This document shows, piece after piece, positions 51,632-59,560 of a DNA stretch of 64,000 bases (position 1 is its first letter; each line of letters begins with the position of its first letter). The translations under genes were made by a program, and so were the position numbers. The DNA comes from Nonomuraea guangzhouensis. GTDB taxonomy: Bacteria; Actinomycetota; Actinomycetes; Streptosporangiales; Streptosporangiaceae. The notes under the pieces are model-generated. The model was not told the DNA's origin, did not search any database, and was given only the letters and a program-made list of their open reading frames with translations. The stretch lies in NCBI RefSeq assembly GCF_019396345.1, contig NZ_JAHKRM010000023.1:1-64000 (forward strand). The letters are read 5' to 3'.

Positions 51632-51928
51632 ATGAGCACCCCTTTCACCGCCGAGGCGGTCGAGGCGATCAAGCGGCACATGAACGACGACCACTCGGAC
51701 GACGCGCTGATCATCGTGCGGGGGCTGGGTGGGCGGCCCGACGCGACGGCCGCGACCACCAGCGGGGTCGACGGCGAGGCGATCGAGTTCACGATCGACG
51801 GCGGTGAGCGGGTCAGGGTTTCGTGGGGGGAGACGCTGACCGAGCGCCCGCAGGTGCGTATGGCGGTCGTCCGCCTCTATCGCGAAGCCTGCGACCAGCT
51901 CGGCATCCCAGCCCGCGGCGCGCACTGA
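51632..51928 (+). CDS. DUF2470 domain protein
   Basis: 98 residues: AVEAIKRHMNDDHSDDALII at the N-terminus and RMAVVRLYREACDQLGI at the end are DUF2470, which occurs at the C-terminus of heme-handling HugZ/HutZ-like proteins. Next to a nitrobindin gene, a heme-related role is plausible. Five bases separate the two genes, hence an operon. Confidence 0.8.
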   Translation: MSTPFTAEAVEAIKRHMNDDHSDDALIIVRGLGGRPDATAATTSGVDGEAIEFTIDGGERVRVSWGETLTERPQVRMAVVRLYREACDQLGIPARGAH

Positions 51929-51944
51929 CAGAGGGTAAAAAGAA

Positions 51945-52092
51945 GGGCCCCAGGCGGCGTTCCACTCGTGATTGAGCGGGCCGGATGGACCACGGACGGG
52001 ACAGAGGATCCCGCCCTCCGACTGCCGGGGGCCCCGGTGGTTGTCTCGAATTCGCCCAACAGACGAGACGTCAGTCCGCGTCGTTAGCGGAC
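51945..52092 (+). ncRNA. Highly structured intergenic region, RNA candidate
   Basis: A long outer stem pairs 51945-51957 with 52022-52035 (12 pairs with one mismatch). Inside it CGGA-CGGGA (51993-52001) pairs with TCCCG and TCCG (52009-52020). Two perfect 6-bp hairpins follow (52043-52069 and 52074-52092). It may be a terminator complex or an unknown RNA. The 51929-52573 gap also holds the orphan IS605-type right end; no gene is seen. Confidence 0.35.
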
Positions 52093-52203
52093 AACCACCT
52101 CGCTAGTCCAACTATGAATCACCATTGTTTGGACCACCTCCTTTCCGCGTACCCCAGAAGCTATGCGCTCGGGCGCGAAGGGGGCAAGCGATTAATACTC
52201 AGC

Positions 52204-52379
52204 CTTGACGTGCTCCTCGCGCTGAAGAGGCGAGGATTCCCGTGCTGCTCACGCAGCAGCCCATGCTGCGCAAGCAGCACGAACTGTGGAACAGGATGCT
52301 TGACGCTTCACCGACCCGCCTACCGGCAAGTCTCCACGTCCTGTCACCGCCCGCCCGGCGGCCTCGATGTACCGATGAA
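52204..52379 (-). mobile_element. Orphan right end of an IS605-type element with guide-RNA-like region
   Basis: Read on the minus strand it matches 1739-1916: the last tnpB codons (VTGRGD, SVKRQAS), GCTGCTGCGTGAGCAGC, the terminal hairpin and GAGGAGCACGTCAAG. The hairpin arms differ from the first copy but stay complementary (TCCTCGC/GCGAGGA here). No tnpA or tnpB body remains. It lies upstream of nur. Confidence 0.7.
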
Positions 52380-52573
52380 TCCAGGAAGCGATCTCACGGC
52401 CAGCTTGGTTATCGCTTGCCAGTTCGATCACAGAAACCTTACCGTACGTGACTGCAGCGTTGCAAGCAGTTCCGATCACCGCACGCTCGCGCCCCAGAGG
52501 ACACTCACGCGTGGGCCTACACCATCCCGCCTGAAGACGGGGCACTGGCCCGCATCTCGGTAGACTCGGAGGC

Positions 52574-52987
52574 ATGACGGAGACGCAGTGGCACGAAGAA
52601 CTCCGCGCCAAGGGCTACCGGGTGACCCCTCAGCGGCAGCTCGTGCTCGAGGCGGTCAAGGCGCTCGAACACGCCACCCCTGAAGAGATCTCCGTCAAGG
52701 TGCGCGAGACGGCGCGCGGCGTCAACATCTCGACCGTCTACCGCACGCTGGAGCTGCTCGAAGAGCTCGGCATGGTCACCCACACCCACCTCAGCCACGG
52801 CGCCCCCACCTACCACCTGGCGGCGGAGGCCGACCACCTGCACCTGGTCTGCCGGGGTTGCGGCGCGGTCAGCGAGATCCGCCCGGAGATCGCCGACGGG
52901 CTGGTCAAGGGCCTGGACGAGGAGCTCGGCTTCGTCGCCGACGTACGCCACCTGACCGTCTTCGGCCGCTGCCGCGACTGCCGATAA
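52574..52987 (+). CDS. nur: Fur-family metalloregulator, Nur-like
   Basis: 137 residues. The winged helix (GYRVTPQRQLVLEAVKALEH, VNISTVYRTLELLEELGMV) and the metal-binding part (HLHLVCRGCGAV, FGRCRDCR) closely follow Streptomyces Nur, the nickel-dependent repressor of nickel uptake and sodF. Another Fur-family role cannot be excluded. GGAGG lies directly before the ATG. The ygfZ gene follows after ten bases, an order known in related actinomycetes. Confidence 0.8.
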   Translation: MTETQWHEELRAKGYRVTPQRQLVLEAVKALEHATPEEISVKVRETARGVNISTVYRTLELLEELGMVTHTHLSHGAPTYHLAAEADHLHLVCRGCGAVSEIRPEIADGLVKGLDEELGFVADVRHLTVFGRCRDCR

Positions 52988-52997
52988 TCTGGAAGGC

Positions 52998-53936
52998 ATG
53001 CGTAGCCCTCTGCTCGACCTCCCCGGTGCCGTCGCCGCCGATGGCCCTGATTCCGACGTAGCCGCCCACTACGGTGACTTGTTCGCCGAGCAGCGGGCAC
53101 TGGTCAAGGGCGAGGCGGTGGTCGACCGCAGCAACCGCGAGGTGATCCGCATTTCCGGGGCGGACCGGCTGAAATGGCTCAACGACCTGACCTCGCAGAA
53201 ACTCGACACGCTGGCTCCCGGCGAGTGGACGCAGACGCTCGACCTCGACCTCCAGGGCCGGGTCCTGCACCACCTGACGCTGGTCGACGACGGCGAGAGC
53301 GTGCTGGCGCACGTCGAGCCCGGCACCGCCGACAGCCTGGTCGCCTACCTCGACCGGATGCGGTTCATGCTCCGCGTCGAGGTGTCGCGCGCCGACGACC
53401 TGGCGGTGCTCTCGTCCGCGACCGAGGACTTCCTGGTGCCGCGCGCCGAGCTGCCCGATCACCTGGGCAAGCCGCTGGCCGGGCTCTGGGCGTACGAGGC
53501 GCTGCGCATCGAGCAGCACCGGCCCCGGCTCGGCTTCGACACCGACCACAAGACGATCCCGCACGAAGTGGGCTGGATCGGCTCCGCCCTTCACCTCAGC
53601 AAGGGCTGCTACCGGGGCCAGGAGACGGTCGCCCGGGTCCACAATCTGGGGCATCCGCCGCGGCGGCTGGTGTTCCTGCACCTCGACGGCAGCGTTGACA
53701 CGCTGCCGGTGCACGGCGCTCCGGTGATCTTCGAGAGCCAGGAGGTGGGGGTCGTCGGCTCCGCCGCCCGCCACCACGAGCTGGGCCCGATCGCGCTGGC
53801 CGTGGTCAAGCGGACTGTGCCGGTGGACGCGCCGCTGCTCGCGGGGGGCGTCGCCGCCGCCCAGGAGGTCATCGTCCCGCCCGACGCGGGCCGCAACGTC
53901 ACCATTGACCCGGCTATGCGGCGGCGCCTCCGATAA
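52998..53936 (+). CDS. ygfZ: YgfZ/GcvT-like folate-binding protein
   Basis: 312 residues. The signature KGCYRGQE is intact at about residue 208, and RISGADRLKWLNDLTSQ lies in the N-terminal domain. YgfZ uses tetrahydrofolate and helps the repair or assembly of certain iron-sulfur proteins. Normal length. It is probably co-transcribed with nur. Confidence 0.88.
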   Translation: MRSPLLDLPGAVAADGPDSDVAAHYGDLFAEQRALVKGEAVVDRSNREVIRISGADRLKWLNDLTSQKLDTLAPGEWTQTLDLDLQGRVLHHLTLVDDGESVLAHVEPGTADSLVAYLDRMRFMLRVEVSRADDLAVLSSATEDFLVPRAELPDHLGKPLAGLWAYEALRIEQHRPRLGFDTDHKTIPHEVGWIGSALHLSKGCYRGQETVARVHNLGHPPRRLVFLHLDGSVDTLPVHGAPVIFESQEVGVVGSAARHHELGPIALAVVKRTVPVDAPLLAGGVAAAQEVIVPPDAGRNVTIDPAMRRRLR

Positions 53937-53947
53937 AACCGCACGCG

Positions 53948-54817
53948 TTACGCGCGCAGGTAATGGGCCCAATATCCCTGCCAGGAGCCATATCTTCCGG
54001 CCAGACCACGGAGCTCGTCCTCCGAAAGCTGCCTGCCATAGACCCGGGCGGCGGAGCGGACCAGCTCGCGGTCCATCGGGGCTTCGTCCATCCTGCCCAG
54101 GCCCCTGATGAGGATGAACGACGCCGACCACGGCCCGATGCCGGGCAGGCCGCGCAGGAAGTCCTTGACCTCGTCGTAGGGGGCGGTTCTGAGGAAGTGC
54201 TCGTCCACTTCCGCCCACGCCCTGAGGCAGGCGTGCAGGCGCTCGCCCTTGGTGGAGTTCCTGGCGAAGGCCGTGAGCAGGTCGGCGGGCAGGGCGAGCA
54301 ACTGGTCCAGGTCGGGGAAGGCGGCGTACTCCGCGCCGTCGAAGCTCAGCCGGTTGCCCACGTGTGACACGAGGGCGTCCTTGGCCTTGGTGGCCACCGC
54401 CATGGGCACCCGCTGGCAGAGGATGGCCCAGACCAGGTTCTCCAGGGGAGAGGGGAACTTGACCTGGTGGTAGCCGTACAGGTGGTCCATGACCAGGGCG
54501 AAAGGCAGGTCCTGCTTGCCGATCGCGTAGAAGGGCGTGAGGTCGTCGGTGAGGCTGAGGTAGAAGGACAGGCGGTCGGCGGCGGCCGCCACCGCCTGTT
54601 CGGTCAGGGGTTGGTCGGCGTGCAGGTCGCAGCGCAGGCCCTGGTCGGCGGCGGTGAGCCGGGCGACCATGGTCTGGCCGCCGGCACGCAGGGCCTTCGT
54701 CAGCGACTGCTCGGTCAGCTGTTGCTCGCCTGCCGTCGCGGGGAAGCGCCGCAGGAACCTCAGCGAGGCGGCGAAGTCGAACGGCGCCGTCGCGGGAAGA
54801 GTGATCGTCGTCGTCAT
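53948..54817 (-). CDS. AlkA-like DNA-3-methyladenine glycosylase (HhH-GPD)
   Basis: 289 residues. The helix-hairpin-helix and catalytic region is LRGLPGIGPWSASFILIRGL, followed by DEAPMDREL with the likely catalytic aspartate. The substrate-side segment is ENLVWAILCQRV. It removes alkylated bases. It overlaps the MarR gene before it by four bases, so base-excision repair is here under MarR control. Confidence 0.82.
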   Translation of the reverse strand: MTTTITLPATAPFDFAASLRFLRRFPATAGEQQLTEQSLTKALRAGGQTMVARLTAADQGLRCDLHADQPLTEQAVAAAADRLSFYLSLTDDLTPFYAIGKQDLPFALVMDHLYGYHQVKFPSPLENLVWAILCQRVPMAVATKAKDALVSHVGNRLSFDGAEYAAFPDLDQLLALPADLLTAFARNSTKGERLHACLRAWAEVDEHFLRTAPYDEVKDFLRGLPGIGPWSASFILIRGLGRMDEAPMDRELVRSAARVYGRQLSEDELRGLAGRYGSWQGYWAHYLRA

Positions 54818-55251
54818 GACATGCTCGCCAGAGGGCGGAGCATGGCTATGAGGCCGGTGCTGTCGGGGACCGACCGGAAGAACTCCGTGTCGGCCCGCTC
54901 CACCTCGGTGACAGCGCGCTGAGCCAGCTCCTGGCCCTGCGGGGTGAGGCGCAGGCGCCTGGCCCGGGTGTCGCCGGGGTCCACCTCGCGTACGACGAGG
55001 CCCTTCTCTTCCAGCTTCCGCAGCACCTGCGAGGTCATCTTGACGTCGGTGTCCGCGTGCCTGGCGATGCTGAGCTGGTTGGGGTGCTCGCCCTGCGTGT
55101 TCAGCCACCACGTACTGGCCAGCAGCACGAACTGGACGTGCGTGAGGCCGAGCGGTGCCAGGACCGCCGTGACGGCCCGCTGCCAGCGCAGCGTGACCCG
55201 CCAGAGCAGGAATCCCGGACTGTCGTCAGCCGCGGTGGGCATAGGCGTCAT
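54814..55251 (-). CDS. MarR-family transcriptional regulator
   Basis: 145 residues with the winged helix (NQLSIARHADTDVKMTSQVL, LEEKGLVVREVDPGDTRARR) between dimerisation helices. It is first in an operon with the AlkA-like glycosylase. The palindrome at 55266-55282, fifteen bases upstream, is the likely operator. Confidence 0.83.
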   Translation of the reverse strand: MTPMPTAADDSPGFLLWRVTLRWQRAVTAVLAPLGLTHVQFVLLASTWWLNTQGEHPNQLSIARHADTDVKMTSQVLRKLEEKGLVVREVDPGDTRARRLRLTPQGQELAQRAVTEVERADTEFFRSVPDSTGLIAMLRPLASMS

Positions 55252-55265
55252 GCCTATAGACTATA

Positions 55266-55282
55266 CGCAGATCATCTGTGCG
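55266..55282. promoter_or_regulatory. Operator-like palindrome of the marR-glycosylase operon
   Basis: CGCAGATCATCTGTGCG is an inverted repeat with a single inserted base, flanked on both sides by GACTATA (near 55258 and 55286). It lies just upstream of the marR start and touches the end of dtd. Confidence 0.5.
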
Positions 55283-55286
55283 CAGA

Positions 55287-55712
55287 CTATATGTCGAGCA
55301 CCAGCGTGATCGGTCCATCGTTGACCAGGGACACCTGCATGTTCGCGCCGAACCTGCCGGTCTCCACGTGGGCCCCGAGTGCCCTGAGCTCCTCCACCAC
55401 GGCGTCCACCAGCGGCTCGGCGACCGGTCCAGGGGCTGCGGCCTGCCAGGTGGGCCGTCGGCCCTTGCGGGCGTCGCCGTACAGCGTGAACTGGCTGATC
55501 ACCAGGAGCGGCGCCGACACGTCGGAGCAGGACTTCTCGCCGTCCAGGACGCGCAGGCCCCAGAGCTTGGCGGCGAGCTTGCGCGCCTCGGCGCGCGTGT
55601 CGGTGTGCGTGACGCCGACCAGCACGAGCAGCCCCGGCTCGTCGATCGCTCCGACGCTCTCGCCGTCGACCACCACGGACGCGGTGCTCACCCGCTGCAC
55701 GACTGCTCGCAT
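55287..55712 (-). CDS. dtd: D-aminoacyl-tRNA deacylase
   Basis: 141 residues with both active-site motifs: SQFTLYGD (about residue 75) and the C-terminal NDGPITL. It removes D-amino acids from tRNA. Length and the start MRAVVQRVSTASV are typical. It runs in the same direction as marR, 36 bases before it. Confidence 0.93.
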   Translation of the reverse strand: MRAVVQRVSTASVVVDGESVGAIDEPGLLVLVGVTHTDTRAEARKLAAKLWGLRVLDGEKSCSDVSAPLLVISQFTLYGDARKGRRPTWQAAAPGPVAEPLVDAVVEELRALGAHVETGRFGANMQVSLVNDGPITLVLDI

Positions 55713-55774
55713 GACACCCCATTCTGGCCCAGGACAAAAGCTTCGTAGACTTCGTGCCGAAAAGGGGGTGGCGA

Positions 55775-56683
55775 ATGTCGCTGGTTGTGGAGGTTGTCCG
55801 GTCCGGGTTCGTGGAGTCGACCCACCAGGTGCGCATGCTCACCATGGACGCGGCAGGCGAGCCGGTCGAGGCGCACGGCGAGGTGCACGTGCCGGCCTCG
55901 CCGCGCTCGGCGATGAAGCCGCTCCAGGCCGTCGGCATGCTCCGCGCGGGGCTCGCGCTCGACGGCGAACTCCTCGCGCTGGCCTGCGCGTCCCATTCCG
56001 GCGAGCCCTACCACGTGGACGGCGTACGGAAGATCCTGGCGGGAGCCGGGCTGTCCGAGTCGGCGCTGCTCTGCCCCGAGGACTACCCCAACGACCGGGC
56101 GGCGACCGACTACGGCCGCGTCTACATGAACTGCTCGGGCAAGCACGCCGCCATGCTCGCCACCTGCGTGCTGAACGACTGGCCGCTCGCCACATACCTG
56201 GAGCCCGCGCATCCGCTGCAGCGGACGATCCGTCGCACGGTGGAGGAGCTGACGGGGGAGCGGGTCGCGGCCTCGGGGGTGGACGGGTGCGGCGCGCCGC
56301 TGTTCTTCGTCTCGATGGTGGGGGTGACGCGGGCCTTCCGCGCGCTGCCTCTGGGGGAGGCGGGCTCGTACGAGCGGCGGATCTTCGACGCCATGCGCGC
56401 GCATCCGGAGTGGACCTCCGGCACCATCCGGCCGGAGGCCGAGCTGATGCGGGCCCTGCCGGGGCTGATGGTCAAGGTGGGCGCGGAGGGGTTCGACGCG
56501 TTCGTGTTCGAGGACGGGCGGGCGGGCGCCGTCAAGGTCGAGGACGGTGCCCAGCGGGCCCGCATGCCCGTCACGGTGGCGGCCCTGCGCTCGCTCGGCC
56601 TGGACTCCCCGGAGCTGGACCCGATGGCCCGCCCGCCGCTGATGGGCGGCGGACGCGCCGTGGGCGAACTACGCGTCCGCTGA
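55775..56683 (+). CDS. Type II (rhizobial-like) L-asparaginase family protein
   Basis: 302 residues. ASPRSAMKPLQA and ACASHSGEP carry the two conserved S-x-x-K-like nucleophile elements, and NCSGKHAAML and GVDGCGAPLF the metal/substrate site of the Asparaginase_II family. It hydrolyses asparagine. The start at 55775 (MSLVVEVVRSGFVE) fits the family and removes an N-terminal extension; GGGGG lies close upstream. Confidence 0.88.
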   Translation: MSLVVEVVRSGFVESTHQVRMLTMDAAGEPVEAHGEVHVPASPRSAMKPLQAVGMLRAGLALDGELLALACASHSGEPYHVDGVRKILAGAGLSESALLCPEDYPNDRAATDYGRVYMNCSGKHAAMLATCVLNDWPLATYLEPAHPLQRTIRRTVEELTGERVAASGVDGCGAPLFFVSMVGVTRAFRALPLGEAGSYERRIFDAMRAHPEWTSGTIRPEAELMRALPGLMVKVGAEGFDAFVFEDGRAGAVKVEDGAQRARMPVTVAALRSLGLDSPELDPMARPPLMGGGRAVGELRVR

Positions 56684-56690
56684 GGGGCCC

Positions 56691-58301
56691 CTAAAGGGTG
56701 CGGAACTGGCGGCTGGCCGAGATCGCGCCTGAGGTCGTCGTGGTGAACGTACGCATCGACCCGGCGAACTTGGACAGATCCCACTCAGCCGGGCCGTGAT
56801 ACCAGTACAGATTGTCGGACTGGTGGCCGTTGCCGGTGACCGAGGCGACGACCCGGGACCAGTGCTCGACCCCGTCGAAGATCACCGCGTACGGGAGATA
56901 CCGGGAGAACAGCTCCACCCGGTGCTGCTCGGGCACCTCCCCGAGATCACCGGAGAACAGGTACTCGCGGAAACCCAGCGTGTGCGCCAGCGCGGCCGAG
57001 CCCTTGGCGGTCTTGGCGGGCATGTACTGCCCGCCGACGGCCAGGGCGCCGCCCGCGATGACCAGCGCCAGGCCCAGCAGTCCGTACGTGGTGAACCAGG
57101 CGAGCGCGACCGTGGCCAGCAGGCCCAGGCCGATGAGGGCCACGCCGATGACGGTCCAGCGCGTACGCTCGGTGTCGGGACGGCGGGCGAACCACCCCTG
57201 CGTCACCACGTCGGTGTAGAGGGCGTCGCGGACCTTGCCCAGATGGCTGGCGAACGAGCCGGACAACTGGGACAGCAGCACCATGTCGCGCCCGTCGAAG
57301 ATGGCGTCGTAGAGCGCCCGCTCGTACGGCAGCAACGTGTTGACCGGCGCGTTCGGCAGCCTGACCAGCGTCCAGTCGGGCGCGTCGTAGGCCTGCCGCG
57401 GCTGCTCGTCGATCCGCAGGTAGCCGCGGACCGCGAGGTCCACGATCGTCGCGGTGACGTCGACCACGTCGGCCTGTTCGTCCACCAGCGTGCCGATCTG
57501 GCCGGGCCGTACCCCGTCGGGCGGGGAGAAGTGCCCGTTCTGCACGGGTGCGACCGTGTTCCGCTCGTTTCCGGCGGCTACCCGGGAGTCGCGTCCGCGC
57601 GTCCAGTAGAGCAGGCCGACGCCGCCGAGCAGGAGCACCAGCAGGGCGGCGAGCGCGCCGCCGGTGACGGCGTTCAGTGTGAAGGCGCCGGCCAGCGAGA
57701 AGCGACGTTCCAGGATCGGCGCGCCGCTGGTGGAGCCCTTGGTGTAGCCGACGACCACGGTCAGCGCCTGGCCGGGGCCCACGTTCTGCTGCTCGAAGGC
57801 GGCCTCGGTGGCGCCGTGGTCCATGGAGGCGGACGTGCAGCCGATGGCCGAGGTCAGCTCGCCGGCGAAGCACGACAGGTTCTGCACCTGGCCGGGGCCG
57901 CTCACCTTGACCGTCGCCTTGGTGACCGGCGTGCTCCAGCCGTTCACCGCGAACCAGCGCAGCTCCTCGATCGCGCCCGCGGGCGTCACGGCCCCCTTGA
58001 CGTCGTACTCGACGGTGCCGGGCGCCTTCATGGTCAGCACGTCGCCGGCGAGCGTGCCGCCCTTGACGTTCGAGATCTGGTACAGCCGGTCGTTGTCGTC
58101 GTCGAACCGCGTCCTGGTGAGGAACGTCCGCTTGAGCTCCCCCGAGCCGCCGCTGATCTTCTCCACCACGTGCAGTGTGCCGTTCTTGGCGAGGCTCATG
58201 GTCACCTCGTCGGTGATCCCGGCCGCCGCCGTGGCGGGGACGGCGGTCAGCGATAGAGCGACGGCCCCCAGTATGGCCAGCGTGCGCCTGATACCCGTCA
58301 T
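56691..58301 (-). CDS. DUF2207 membrane protein
   Basis: 536 residues. A signal peptide (residues 1-27, LAILGAVALSLTAVPATAAA) leads an outer beta domain (residues 30-210), a membrane helix at about 220-240, then a cytoplasmic part with a winged-helix-like segment and two further helices near 395-440. GFREYLFSGDLGEVPEQH is typical of DUF2207. Function unknown. Start chosen at 58301 for the signal peptide. Confidence 0.82.
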   Translation of the reverse strand: MTGIRRTLAILGAVALSLTAVPATAAAGITDEVTMSLAKNGTLHVVEKISGGSGELKRTFLTRTRFDDDNDRLYQISNVKGGTLAGDVLTMKAPGTVEYDVKGAVTPAGAIEELRWFAVNGWSTPVTKATVKVSGPGQVQNLSCFAGELTSAIGCTSASMDHGATEAAFEQQNVGPGQALTVVVGYTKGSTSGAPILERRFSLAGAFTLNAVTGGALAALLVLLLGGVGLLYWTRGRDSRVAAGNERNTVAPVQNGHFSPPDGVRPGQIGTLVDEQADVVDVTATIVDLAVRGYLRIDEQPRQAYDAPDWTLVRLPNAPVNTLLPYERALYDAIFDGRDMVLLSQLSGSFASHLGKVRDALYTDVVTQGWFARRPDTERTRWTVIGVALIGLGLLATVALAWFTTYGLLGLALVIAGGALAVGGQYMPAKTAKGSAALAHTLGFREYLFSGDLGEVPEQHRVELFSRYLPYAVIFDGVEHWSRVVASVTGNGHQSDNLYWYHGPAEWDLSKFAGSMRTFTTTTSGAISASRQFRTL

Positions 58302-58347
58302 GGCGGCACATCGTAGCGGTTCATACACCTTGCGCGGGCAAGCGGGA

Positions 58348-59442
58348 TCAATCCAGCGTGATGCCGTTGGCGGCCCGCTCGACGCTCTCCGGAGCTGCAG
58401 CCTGGCCCGGGTTCTCCAGGGCGAGCGCCTGGTTGAGCTCGACGAACGGCCGCATCCGTGCCTCGTAGCGCTCGAACGCCTCGTTCGTGTCCCTGGCCAG
58501 CTCCTGGGCCAGCACGTACGCGCCGACCATGGCCAGGCTGGTGCCCTGACCGGACAGCGGCGAGGCGCAGTAGCCCGCGTCGCCGATCAGCGTGACCCGG
58601 CCCTGGGACCAGCGGTCCATCCGGACCTGCGCCATGGAGTCGAAGTAGAAGTCGTCGGCTTCCCACATCGCCTTCAGCAGCCGGGGCGTCTCCCAGCGCA
58701 GCTCCGCGCAGTGCTCCTCGATGAGCCGCTTCTGCTGCTCGACGTCGCGGTAGTCGTAGGCGATGGGTTCCGAGCCGAAGCCGATGTTGACTCGGATGGA
58801 AGCGTTGCCGGGGGCGGTGTAGAGACCGAACCCGGCGTCGCCCTCCCGGTGCCACACCTGCCAGCGGTCCAGCTCGAGGAAGTTGTCGGCGCTGTAGATC
58901 GCCACGTACATGCCGAGGTGGTTGATGAACCGCGACTCCTCGCCGAACACCAGCCCGCGCACGTTGGAGTGCAGCCCGTCGGCGCCGACCACGTAGTCGA
59001 AGCGCCGCCTTAGGCCGCTCTCGAACGTCACCAGGACTCCCTGGTCGTCCTGGTCCAGCGCCGCGATCGAGTCGCCGTAGAGGTATTCCGTGCCTTCGGC
59101 CGAGGCGGCGATGACGAGCGCGGTCAGGTCGTCGCGCATGAGCTCGATGTCGGGGCTGTCCAGCCGGCCGCCGCTGACCGTCTCCTCGGTGGTGCGCATC
59201 AGCTCGTTGCCGTCACCGTCGACCATCGACATGCCGCGCATGTCGGTTTTCAGGGCTCTCGCCTGCTCCAGGATGCCCATGCGCGCGGCCACCTCCAGCG
59301 CGGCTCCCCGGATGTCGATCGCCTGGCCGCCCCGGCGGGGCTCGGGGGCGCGTTCGACGATGGTCACGTCGAAACCGTGCTCGCGCAGCCAGTAGGCCAG
59401 GACGGGGCCGCCGATGCTGGCGCCGGAAATGAGGACGTTCAT
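58348..59442 (-). CDS. FAD-dependent monooxygenase, TetX-like
   Basis: 364 residues. FAD motif ISGASIGGPVLAYWL at the N-terminus, RGGQAIDIRGAALEV, the DG motif VVGADGLHSNVRGL and the GD motif TLIGDAGYCASPLSGQGTS. This group includes tetracycline-inactivating and other detoxifying hydroxylases. It faces a regulator whose ligand domain is of the TetR type, with two palindromes between, which suggests induction by its substrate. Confidence 0.83.
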   Translation of the reverse strand: MNVLISGASIGGPVLAYWLREHGFDVTIVERAPEPRRGGQAIDIRGAALEVAARMGILEQARALKTDMRGMSMVDGDGNELMRTTEETVSGGRLDSPDIELMRDDLTALVIAASAEGTEYLYGDSIAALDQDDQGVLVTFESGLRRRFDYVVGADGLHSNVRGLVFGEESRFINHLGMYVAIYSADNFLELDRWQVWHREGDAGFGLYTAPGNASIRVNIGFGSEPIAYDYRDVEQQKRLIEEHCAELRWETPRLLKAMWEADDFYFDSMAQVRMDRWSQGRVTLIGDAGYCASPLSGQGTSLAMVGAYVLAQELARDTNEAFERYEARMRPFVELNQALALENPGQAAAPESVERAANGITLD

Positions 59443-59485
59443 GGCGGGGTCTCCCTTGTCGGTTGTTGACGCTGTACGAGGTGAA

Positions 59486-59544
59486 TGTACGGCGTACAGA
59501 CATGGTTTGCAACAGGGATTCTGCTAATCTCTGTACTAGTACAG
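59486..59544. promoter_or_regulatory. Two palindromes between TetX-like gene and fusion regulator
   Basis: TGTACGGCGTACA (59486-59498) and the perfect 14-bp palindrome CTGTACTAGTACAG (59531-59544) share a GTAC core. The second lies 17 bases before the regulator start, just after a TAATCT hexamer that may be its -10. A further CTGTAC half-site is at 59472-59477. Confidence 0.65.
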
Positions 59545-59560
59545 GGTTGAGGGAGGTCGG

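Noticed and set aside
52249..52611. Full minus-strand gene of 120 residues upstream of nur
   Set aside because: Only its tail resembles TnpB; the front overlaps nur and has no support. It is treated as an element remnant.
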